NCBI GenBank assembly: GCA_023424135.1
Contig: JAFAEH010000369.1
Span: forward strand, 1-9,032
Direction of reading: 5' to 3'
DNA length: 9,032 nt
From: Actinomycetes bacterium
Lineage (GTDB): Bacteria; Actinomycetota; Actinomycetes; Actinomycetales; Cellulomonadaceae
Shown: one piece after another, positions 1 through 5,493 of the stretch
How the letters are laid out: each line of letters opens with the position of its first letter
How positions within the stretch are numbered: the first letter of the stretch is position 1
Program-made: the position numbers and the translations under genes
Notes under the pieces: model-generated
The model's input: the letters and a program-made list of their open reading frames with translations, nothing else
Told to the model about the DNA's origin: nothing
The model's database searches: none

Positions 1-278
1 GGTGCGGCACCCGTGCGGGGAGCACCGCTCCCACCAGCCCTTCCGGCGACGCCCGACGCACCGGCGACGCCGACCAGACCGGCGACGCCGGCGGCGCCGA
101 GCACAGGCGCACCCGCGCGGAGACCGACGGGCGCGGCCTGCGCCGTGCGCCGCGCAGCGACGATCTCCGGCAGCGGGCGGGTGTGCTCCGTCCAGCCCGT
201 GCCGTCGAACCATCGCTGCACGTCGGGCGTCAGCCCGTCGTCGTACCAGCCCGGAGCCGGATCCCCTGTGGTCGTCAC
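1..278 (-). CDS. DUF2510 domain protein, N-terminal part (cut by window edge)
   Basis: Read on the minus strand from a GTG at 278, the frame stays open to the left edge (92 codons). Residues about 9-36 match the short Trp-rich DUF2510 motif common in actinobacterial membrane proteins: PGWYDDG, then QRWFDGTGWTEHTRP. After it comes an Ala/Gly/Val-rich stretch with repeated GVAG units, which could be a flexible linker or the start of a membrane segment; the rest lies outside the window. The family has no established function; DUF2510 usually sits at the N-terminus ahead of transmembrane segments. The start at 278 places the motif 8 residues from the N-terminus, as is usual, but only a weak purine-rich site (GAGCGGG) precedes it. 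An in-frame GTG at 302 is the alternative. The domain is clear; the exact start is not. Confidence 0.8.
   Translation of the reverse strand, partial: MTTTGDPAPGWYDDGLTPDVQRWFDGTGWTEHTRPLPEIVAARRTAQAAPVGLRAGAPVLGAAGVAGLVGVAGASGVAGRAGGSGAPRTGAA
43..89. repeat. Three 11-base direct repeats at an 18-base period inside the DUF2510 gene
   Basis: The 11-mer ccggcgacgcc occurs exactly at 43-53, 61-71 and 79-89. The 18-base spacing equals six codons and produces the repeated GVAG units in the protein. It is a coding microrepeat. Confidence 0.7.
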
Positions 279-316
279 GTCCCGCTCATCGGCACGTCGC
301 ACGGTCCTGATGAGGA

Positions 317-341
317 CGTGACGGCGGAGATCTCCGTCACG
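317..341. promoter_or_regulatory. 8+8 inverted repeat, possible operator or leader hairpin
   Basis: cgtgacgg (317-324) and ccgtcacg (334-341) are perfect reverse complements separated by nine bases. The perfect palindrome ggagatctcc (326-335) overlaps the middle and the right arm. It lies 38 bases upstream of the chosen DUF2510 start, so it could be an operator or a hairpin in the transcript leader. No specific regulator is recognised. Confidence 0.35.
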
Positions 342-426
342 GGCACCTCTACCACGACGAACCCGGCGAGCCCGGCGAACCGGGGGCAGACTGGCGGGGT
401 GCGCCGCTCGGGTCGGCGCCGTGACG

Positions 427-434
427 AAGGAGGG
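427..434 (+). promoter_or_regulatory. Ribosome binding site that decides the start of the MT0933-like gene
   Basis: aaggaggg is a near-perfect Shine-Dalgarno sequence four bases before the ATG at 439. An in-frame GTG at 421 lies upstream of it, which would put the binding site inside the gene, so the ATG is preferred. Confidence 0.75.
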
Positions 435-438
435 TCCG

Positions 439-624
439 ATGGGTCTCGACGACCTGGTGAACAAGGCGAAGGGTGCGCTGGCCGGCCACGAGGAGCAGGC
501 CAAGGACGCGCTGGACAAGGCGGCCGACGCGGTCAAGGCACGCACCGACGACGGCACGGACGCGAAGATCGACGAGGTCGTCGACAAGGCGAAGGACTAC
601 CTCGACCAGCAGAAGCGCGGCTGA
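439..624 (+). CDS. MT0933-like small helical protein (antitoxin-type annotation)
   Basis: This 61-residue protein begins MGLDDLVNKAKGAL and continues with Lys/Asp/Glu/Ala-rich amphipathic helix to DYLDQQKRG. The GLDDLVxKAK start, a second helix around ALDKAADAVKA and a third around KIDEVVDKAKDYL match the small actinobacterial family named after M. tuberculosis MT0933/Rv0909. That family is annotated as an antitoxin because Rv0909 is paired with Rv0910; most homologues have not been tested. It has no signal peptide or membrane segment, so it is probably cytoplasmic. No partner toxin lies beside it: the upstream gene is a divergent DUF2510 protein and the downstream gene is a convergent transporter. 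A general stress or DNA-associated helical role is equally possible. Family assignment is fairly sure; function is not. Confidence 0.75.
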   Translation: MGLDDLVNKAKGALAGHEEQAKDALDKAADAVKARTDDGTDAKIDEVVDKAKDYLDQQKRG

Positions 625-787
625 CGACCGTCCTCGCGCCGAGCGCGGCAGCACCACACCGACTGCGGTACCTGTGTCACCCGCGCTCGACGGACGACTA
701 CCGCGCTCGGCGCGTTCCTGGCCGCGCCCCGGCACGTGTGGTGCGGGGTCGTGCCGGCGGGTGGGCGGGCCGGAGCGCCGGCAGGCG
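625..787. terminator. Convergent intergenic region with a 14-base inverted repeat, possible two-way terminator
   Basis: The gap separates the ends of two convergent genes. A perfect 14-base inverted repeat pairs 635-648 (cgcgccgagcgcgg) with 701-714. The 9-mer ccgcgctcg also occurs at 681-689, so the left arm has two possible partners. Two further hairpins follow: 709-714 with 723-728 (6 base pairs, 8-base loop) and 752-759 with 776-783 (8 base pairs, 16-base loop). None has a T-tract, so classical intrinsic termination cannot be shown. Position and stem strength make stopping transcription from both sides the simplest reading. No coding sequence is seen here. Confidence 0.4.
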
Positions 788-2224
788 TCAGTCGAGCGAT
801 GCGCCCGCGCGCTCGGGGAGCGCGAGCGCACCCAGCGCCGCGACCACGAACACGGCCGCGAACACGCCGAACAGCAGGCTCGTGCCGCCGGCGCCGCGCA
901 GGTACGGCACGAGCAGCGGTGCGAGCACCGAGGCGGTGCGGCCGATCCCGGCGGCCCAGCCCGCGCCCGTCGTGCGCACGCGGGTCGGGTACAGCTCGGG
1001 CGTGACCGCGTAGAGCGCACCCCACGCGCCGAGGTTGAAGAAGGACAGCAGCAGACCGGCCCCGATCACCTGCGCGTCGCCCGACGCAGCGGCGAACAGC
1101 CCCGCGGCGAGCGCCGACCCGGCCAGGAACGCCGCGAGCGTGCGCCGCCGCCCCCACGTCTCCACGAGCACCGCCGCCGCCGCGTACCCGGGCAGCTGCC
1201 CGAGCGTGATGATCAGCGTGTACTCGAACGAGCGGACCAGCGTGTGCCCGTCGGCGAGCAGCAGCGACGGCAGCCAGATGAACGCGCCGTAGTAGGCGAA
1301 GTTCACGGTGAACCACACGACCCACAGCGCGGTCGTCCGGCGACGCAGCGCGGGTGCGAACAGGGCCCCCACGCGCGTGCGCGTCGTCGACGACGCGGTC
1401 GAGGACGCGGCCGATGAGACGGACGACGACGGCGCCGCGGCCGGTGCGTCCGCGGGGTCCGTCACGGCCGGTGCGTCGTCGGCGACCGCCGCATCGCGCA
1501 CCTGCGCGCCCGTCAGACCACCACGACCGACCGCGCGCGACGTCTCGAACGACGCCACGACGGCGTCGGCCTCGTCGTGCCGGCCGCGCGCCTGCAGGAA
1601 CCGCACCGACTCCGGCAGGCCACGGCGCACGACCACCGCGTACAGCGCGGGCAGCGCACCGAGCGCGAGGGCCCAGCGCCACCCGTCGTCGCCGGACGGC
1701 ACGACGAGGTACCCGATGAGCGCGGCGAGGATCCACCCGACGGCCCAGAAGGACTCGAGCACGACGACGGCGCGCCCGCGGATCCGGGGCGGTGCGAACT
1801 CGCTGACGAGGGTCGACGCGACGGGCAGCTCGGCACCGAGCCCCAGGCCGACGACGAACCGCAGGACCATGAGCACGGCGACGGTCCCGGCGAGCGCCGA
1901 CGCCCCGGTCGCGAGCCCGTACACGAGCAGCGTGAGCGCGAAGACCTGACGTCGTCCGATGCGGTCGGCCAGCAGCCCGCCGAGCGCGGCACCCACGGCC
2001 ATGCCGACGAACCCGGCGGACGCGACCCACCCGAGCGCGCTCGCATCGGTGCCCCACACGACCGCGAGCTGCGCGATGACGAACGAGATCAGGCCCACGT
2101 CCATCGCGTCGAACGTCCACCCGACGCCCGACCCGAGCAGCAGACGCACGTGTCGCCGCGTCACGGGCAGCGCGTCGAGCCGCACCTCAGGGGTCGTGCC
2201 GGACGACGGCGAGGGCTGGGTCAC
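788..2224 (-). CDS. niaP: NiaP-like major facilitator superfamily transporter
   Basis: This 478-residue integral membrane protein probably imports nicotinate or a related small aromatic acid by proton symport. It follows Bacillus NiaP closely in recalled signature blocks: GWTFDAMDVGLISF (35-48), the MFS loop GGLLADRIGRR (82-92), GLGLGAELPVASTLVSE (126-142), LESFWAVGW (156-164), NFAYYGAFIWLPS (308-320), FEYTLIITLGQLPGY (333-347), and SFFNLGAWGALY followed by ELYPTRVRTTGAGW near the C-terminus. Twelve membrane segments are expected. Residues about 230-284, in the central cytoplasmic loop, form a long Ala/Ser/Asp-rich insert absent from Bacillus NiaP. The GTG start at 2224 has GGAG five bases upstream, and the N-terminus reads MTQPSPSSG. 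It begins 30 bases after the end of the degraded gltS on the same strand. No niacin-regulator site was recognised. Family is certain; substrate is inferred, and other aromatic acids are possible. Confidence 0.75.
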   Translation of the reverse strand: MTQPSPSSGTTPEVRLDALPVTRRHVRLLLGSGVGWTFDAMDVGLISFVIAQLAVVWGTDASALGWVASAGFVGMAVGAALGGLLADRIGRRQVFALTLLVYGLATGASALAGTVAVLMVLRFVVGLGLGAELPVASTLVSEFAPPRIRGRAVVVLESFWAVGWILAALIGYLVVPSGDDGWRWALALGALPALYAVVVRRGLPESVRFLQARGRHDEADAVVASFETSRAVGRGGLTGAQVRDAAVADDAPAVTDPADAPAAAPSSSVSSAASSTASSTTRTRVGALFAPALRRRTTALWVVWFTVNFAYYGAFIWLPSLLLADGHTLVRSFEYTLIITLGQLPGYAAAAVLVETWGRRRTLAAFLAGSALAAGLFAAASGDAQVIGAGLLLSFFNLGAWGALYAVTPELYPTRVRTTGAGWAAGIGRTASVLAPLLVPYLRGAGGTSLLFGVFAAVFVVAALGALALPERAGASLD

Positions 2225-2254
2225 GTGGTCTCCACAGGTGGGCGGCAGCGCGCA

Positions 2255-3334
2255 TCAGACGACGGGCGCGCGACGACGGGTGCCCCAGAACCATGCCACG
2301 GCGGTCAGCGCGACGGCAGTCACCGTGAACGGGACGAGCCCCCAGTCGCTGATGAGCGGGACGGACAGGGCCGTGAGCAGGCCGCCCCCGAGGAACGGCT
2401 CGTACGGCAGCTGCTTGTACCCGTAGTCGTTCGCGGTCGAGGTGCGGCGCTGCGGGTCGACCATGTCCGCGAGGACGAACCCGGTCGCCACGTTGCCCTG
2501 GGACTGCCCGAAGTCGGCGATGGCGTGCTCGAACCAGTTGCGGCGGTGGAACAGCCGGCCCCACCACAGCAGGCTCACGACGCTCCACCCGACGCCGACG
2601 ACGGTGAACACGAGGATCGCGGGGACGTTCGAGCCGATGGTCGCGAGGGACATCGTCCCGATCGCGCAGACCAGCAGCGCGTCGAGCGCGACGGACGCGA
2701 TCCCGTCGACGGCCGCTTGTCGATGCGGGACGCGAACCCGGTACGCGTCGCGACGGCCTGGACGACGAACCCGCCGATCACCGCGACCGGGAACAGCGGG
2801 AACTTGTCGAGGATGTCCACGCCGACCGACCCCAGCGCCCAGCGGGCCGCCCACAGGATCGCGACGGACACCAGCAGGGCGATGCCGATGAGTGCGAACG
2901 CGAGCGTCGTCGGGTGGATGCCGGGATCGTCCACGTCCTTCTCGTCGGCCGGTGCGAGGTGCACGTGGTCGACGTCGTGCCCCTCGTCGGCCAGCAGCGG
3001 TGTGGTCCGCATGACCTGCACGGACGGGTGGCGCACGGCCCAGCGGACCAGCGCGGAGCCGACGACGACGCCCGTGACCATGCTGATCGTCGCGAGCCCG
3101 AGGCCGATGTCGACGACCTCCGGGGCCCCGGCCTCGACGAGCAGCGGCCCCATCCCGGCGATGGTCCCGTGACCGCCGGCGAACGACATCTCCAGCAGCG
3201 ACCCCGCCTCGTGCGGGAGCCCGAACACGGGCGTGAGCAGCAGCAGCACCGCGAGCCCCCCCGAGCGCGAACATGACGCCCAGCAGCACGAACGCGAGCC
3301 CCGCCATCTGCGCCTCGCTGAGTCGCTGCAGCAT
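2255..3334 (-). pseudogene. gltS: Sodium/glutamate symporter (GltS-type) remnant with two frameshifts and no N-terminus
   Basis: Joined across two reading frames, the minus strand encodes about 360 residues of a GltS (ESS family) sodium/glutamate symporter. The first hallmark, GGHGT, is in frame at about residue 53. The second, FGQSQGNVATGF followed by ADMVDP, is near the C-terminus. Reading from the ATG at 3334 breaks first in a run of seven C at 3256-3262, where removing one base restores LGGLAVLLLL. It breaks again near 2712-2716, where adding one base restores KRAVDGIASVALD, as in relatives. In E. coli GltS the GGHGT motif lies roughly 90 residues deeper, so the first membrane helices are missing. 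An in-frame TAG lies just upstream of the ATG, which has no clear ribosome binding site. The one-base shifts alone could be sequencing errors; the missing N-terminus argues for real decay. Confidence 0.8.
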
Positions 3335-3415
3335 GCGCTCACGCTAGGGGTGGCGGCACGACCGGCGGAAGACCCGGGGCACGGCGGACCGCGCCCCGAC
3401 GCGTCAGGTGCCCGG
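3335..3415 (-). terminator. Short gap after the collar operon, weak terminator candidate
   Basis: On the minus strand this 81-base gap follows the stop of the last collar gene. gtgcccgg (3408-3415) can pair with ccggggcac (3374-3382) with one bulged base around a 25-base GC-rich loop. There is no T-tract. It holds no recognisable N-terminal gltS sequence. Confidence 0.25.
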
Positions 3416-3946
3416 TCAGGGCCTCGACGGGTAGACGCCGCTCAGGGCGATGCAGAAGGTCAGCGCGAGGAACGGTGGCATGTTCTGGTGCGGCTGGGAC
3501 GCACCCTCCTGCCCGACGGCGCCCGGCGCCATGGTGACGGGCGCCCCCGCCGGGCCGTAGAGCCGCTCGGCGACCCGGCCCCGCCGTGCGCGTGCCCAGG
3601 TCGCGCCCGACGGGTTGTCGGTCGACCCCGTGGCCTCCGACGCGACCACGGCGTGGGTGTGCATCGGCATCTCCGCGACCGTCAGGACGACGCTGTCGCT
3701 GCCGAGGCGGTCCCCCGGGGACACCGCGGTCAGGCCCGGACCGGTCCCGATCCCGACCGGGCTGGCACCGCGCAGGTCGGGCAGCCCGAAGGTCGTCACG
3801 CCGTCGCCGCCGTACGTGACACCCAGGAGGCTGAACAGCGCGACGCTCTGCTGGATGGCCAGGAGCTGGCCGTTGCACACGGCCCACCCGCGGGGCGCGA
3901 AGGACCCCGCGAAGGCCCGGACCTCACCGAGGAAGGGTTCGTACAC
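3416..3946 (-). CDS. Phage tail-collar domain protein (microcystin-dependent-protein type), single domain
   Basis: This 176-residue protein is a complete single tail-collar domain of the type named after microcystin-dependent protein. Hallmarks in order are FLGEVRAFAGSFAPRGW (5-21), CNGQLLAI, ALFSLLGVTYGGDG, FGLPDLRG, the metal-ligand-like HTH of MPMHTHA, SQPHQNMPPFLALTFCIA, and the closing GVYPSRP. The family is related to the receptor-binding parts of phage short tail fibres but is widespread in bacterial genomes outside prophages; its cellular role is not established. The GTG start at 3946 follows GAGGAG (3958-3953), which overlaps the stop of the preceding gene, with six bases between. 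It is the last gene of a three-gene minus-strand operon. No signal peptide is seen, so if it acts outside the cell its export route is unknown. Confidence 0.88.
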   Translation of the reverse strand: MYEPFLGEVRAFAGSFAPRGWAVCNGQLLAIQQSVALFSLLGVTYGGDGVTTFGLPDLRGASPVGIGTGPGLTAVSPGDRLGSDSVVLTVAEMPMHTHAVVASEATGSTDNPSGATWARARRGRVAERLYGPAGAPVTMAPGAVGQEGASQPHQNMPPFLALTFCIALSGVYPSRP

Positions 3947-3956
3947 GGTGCGCTCC

Positions 3957-4964
3957 TCAGGCCGGGCTCGGGTAGACGCCGGTTGTCGCGATGACGTACG
4001 TGAGCACGGCGAACGGCGGCATGTTGGGGTGGGGCTGCGACCCGCCGGCGCTGCCGAGGTCCGTCGCGACGACCTGCGGACCGGCCGCGTAGCGGGGACC
4101 GTCCGTGACGGCCCACGTCGCTCCTGCGGGTGAGGACGCGCTCGCGGCGGCGGACGTGCCCTGGGCGGGGTGGGTGTGCGCCGGCATCTGACCGCGCGTG
4201 AGGGTCACGGCCTCGGCGCCACCGGCCGCGCCGATCGGATGCTGCGGACCGGTGTGCACGGGCACCCTCCCGCGCAGGTCGGGCACCGCGAAGGCCTGGA
4301 TGCCGTTCCCGCCGTACGTCGTGCCGAGGATGCTGAACAGCGCCTGGTTCGCGGAGATGGGCAGCGTGCGCCCGTCGCAGGGGAACCAGCCCTGCGGCGT
4401 CGCGCCCGCCATGAGCCGGATCTCGCCCAGGGTCGTGTCGCCGTCGTCGCCGCCCGCCGGGTGGACGCCATCGAAGCGGATCGCGTGGCCGATGCCGACG
4501 ACGGGCGACCGGTTGGGGTGCGCCTGACCGCCTCCCGTTGCGGCGACGGCCGAGGGCGCCATCGCGCTGGTCCCCGTCCCGGGGGCGTACGGCGCACCGT
4601 CGGGGTCCACGGCCCAGGTCGCGCCTGCGGGGGACGTCGTGGTGGCCTGCGCGGCCGACCCGACGGCGGGGTGGCTGTGCGCCGGCAGCTGTGCCTCCGT
4701 GAGCGTGACGGCCTCGCTCCCGCCGGTCTCACCGACCGTCCGTGCCGTGAGCCCGGTTGCCGCGCCGGCACCGAGCGCGGTCCGTCCCCGCAGGTCCGGC
4801 ACGGCGAACGTGGTCGTGCCGTCGCCGCCGAAGGTCGTGCCGATCAGCCCGTAGAGCGCCGGGTACTCCTCGATCCCGAGGAGGCTGCCGTCGCACGGCA
4901 GCCACCCCGCGGGCGTGAAGGAGTACGGGAACAGCCGCACCTCGCCGATGAACCCCGCGCTCAC
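3957..4964 (-). CDS. Double tail-collar protein: two fused collar domains
   Basis: This 335-residue protein carries two consecutive tail-collar domains. Domain 1 covers about 1-168: FIGEVRLFPYSFTPAGW, CDGSLLGI, FGGDG, FAVPDLRG, AHSHP, AHPNRSP and ending GVHPAGG. Domain 2 covers about 179-335: LGEIRLMAGATPQGW, CDGRTLPI, TYGGNG, FAVPDLRG, AHTHP, SQPHPNMPPF and ending GVYPSPA. An acidic GGDDGDTT linker joins them where a single-domain protein would stop, so this looks like a gene fusion or tandem duplication. The GTG start at 4964 overlaps the upstream TGA in GTGA, indicating translational coupling with the DUF6916-like gene. The frame stays open further upstream, but that part lies over the neighbouring gene and shows no domain. 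With the 3416-3946 gene this gives three collar domains in the operon. Role unknown; a multimeric extracellular assembly is inferred. Confidence 0.88.
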   Translation of the reverse strand: MSAGFIGEVRLFPYSFTPAGWLPCDGSLLGIEEYPALYGLIGTTFGGDGTTTFAVPDLRGRTALGAGAATGLTARTVGETGGSEAVTLTEAQLPAHSHPAVGSAAQATTTSPAGATWAVDPDGAPYAPGTGTSAMAPSAVAATGGGQAHPNRSPVVGIGHAIRFDGVHPAGGDDGDTTLGEIRLMAGATPQGWFPCDGRTLPISANQALFSILGTTYGGNGIQAFAVPDLRGRVPVHTGPQHPIGAAGGAEAVTLTRGQMPAHTHPAQGTSAAASASSPAGATWAVTDGPRYAAGPQVVATDLGSAGGSQPHPNMPPFAVLTYVIATTGVYPSPA

Positions 4965-5371
4965 GCGGCACCTGCGCTGCGGTCGACGACGGCCTCGAGC
5001 GTGCGGCCGTCGGGCCCGACCGGGCCCAGGTACAGGGACAGGTCGCCGGAGGCGTGACGCAGCGTGCGTATCGCCGCGGGCGGCACGTCGTCGGCGGCGA
5101 CGAGCAGCAGGGAGAACCGGTCGGCGGTCGCGGCGGCACCGGTGAGCCCGTCGACGGCCGTCAGGACGAGTCGCGCACCGGTCTGCGTGTCGACGAACGT
5201 CTGCCCGACCATCGCGGCGAGCACGGTGCCGTCGAGCGGCAGCTGGGGGTGCAGCAGGCGCACCCCTCCGAGCGCCGCGACCCCGGCGACCCCCGCGGCC
5301 CCGACGCCGGCGGCGGCGAGCACCGTGCGACGGGTCACCCCGCGCGTGCCGACTGTCCGCTCCTCGAGCAC
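4961..5371 (-). CDS. DUF6916-like protein with Tat-type signal
   Basis: This 136-residue protein starts MLEERTVGTRGVTRRTVLAA. TRRTVL followed by an Ala/Gly/Val hydrophobic stretch (about 18-38) resembles a twin-arginine signal or N-terminal anchor, so export as a folded protein is likely. The mature part, from about LDGTVLAAMVGQTFVDTQTG through LVLTAVDGL, FSLLLVAADD and LRHASGDLSLYLGPVGPDG to LEAVVDRS, fits the small beta-rich DUF6916 pattern (M/VGxxF ... L.L..V ... FSL.F ... L.H...G...L.L.PVG). I recall that family beside collar-domain genes; this is recognition by pattern, not a search. The GTG at 5371 has a strong AGGAGGT (5387-5381) nine bases upstream. It is the first gene of the operon, with about 50 bases of leader if the 5428-5446 element is its promoter. 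Its stop overlaps the next start. It may be an export or assembly partner of the collar proteins. Confidence 0.7.
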   Translation of the reverse strand: MLEERTVGTRGVTRRTVLAAAGVGAAGVAGVAALGGVRLLHPQLPLDGTVLAAMVGQTFVDTQTGARLVLTAVDGLTGAAATADRFSLLLVAADDVPPAAIRTLRHASGDLSLYLGPVGPDGRTLEAVVDRSAGAA

Positions 5372-5427
5372 GAGCCTTCCACCTCCTGGGACGGCGAGGC
5401 GTGCACGACCGCGCGCCCGACGCCGAG

Positions 5428-5446
5428 AGCCTAGGCAGATTCACCC
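5428..5446 (-). promoter_or_regulatory. 19-base promoter-like element of the collar operon (minus copy)
   Basis: On the minus strand this reads GGGTGAATCTGCCTAGGCT. It matches the plus-strand copy at 5468-5486 at 14 of 19 positions. It ends in TAGGCT, which fits the actinobacterial TANNNT -10 pattern; a start about seven bases later (near 5421) would leave a leader of about 50 bases with the AGGAGGT site. No good -35 TTGACA match is present at the usual spacing, so GGGTGAA may be an activator or alternative sigma contact. Confidence 0.5.
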
Positions 5447-5467
5447 ACCCCCAGGGCCTTCGGTCCC

Positions 5468-5486
5468 GGGTGAAACTCTCTAGAGT
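5468..5486 (+). promoter_or_regulatory. 19-base promoter-like element of the giant surface protein gene (plus copy)
   Basis: The plus strand reads GGGTGAAACTCTCTAGAGT. Its TAGAGT (5481-5486) is a TANNNT -10-like hexamer lying exactly seven bases before the ATG at 5494. Transcription would then begin at or next to the start codon, giving a leaderless message. A weak ttcggt at 5459-5464 is the only -35 candidate (16-base spacer). Inside it, aactc and gagtt (5475-5479 and 5484-5488, approximately) form a small imperfectly centred palindrome around CTAG. Confidence 0.5.
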
Positions 5487-5493
5487 TCGGCAC

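Larger units (their letters stand above)
279..438. other. Divergent intergenic region between the DUF2510 and MT0933-like genes
   Basis: This 160-base gap must hold the promoters of both flanking genes, which point away from each other. No convincing -35/-10 pair stands out on either strand. The only clear structure is the inverted repeat at 317-341. A short local repeat of cccggcga around 362-379 looks like simple GC-rich sequence. Confidence 0.5.

Noticed and set aside
439..624. Complete toxin-antitoxin module
   Set aside because: No adjacent toxin gene exists on either side, and the family name rests on one pair in mycobacteria.
597..2120. Alternative minus-strand open frame over the transporter
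   Set aside because: Shadow frame without membrane segments; the 788-2224 frame has clear MFS motifs throughout.
1577..3172. Long plus-strand open frame across the transporter and gltS region
   Set aside because: It is antisense to the NiaP-like gene and the gltS remnant, has no recognisable domain, and is rich in Arg/Asp/Glu/His as expected for a shadow frame.
3416..5371. Prophage or tailocin remnant
   Set aside because: Only collar-domain and DUF6916-like genes are present; there is no sheath, tube, baseplate, tape measure, lysis or integrase gene, and these collar families are common outside prophages.
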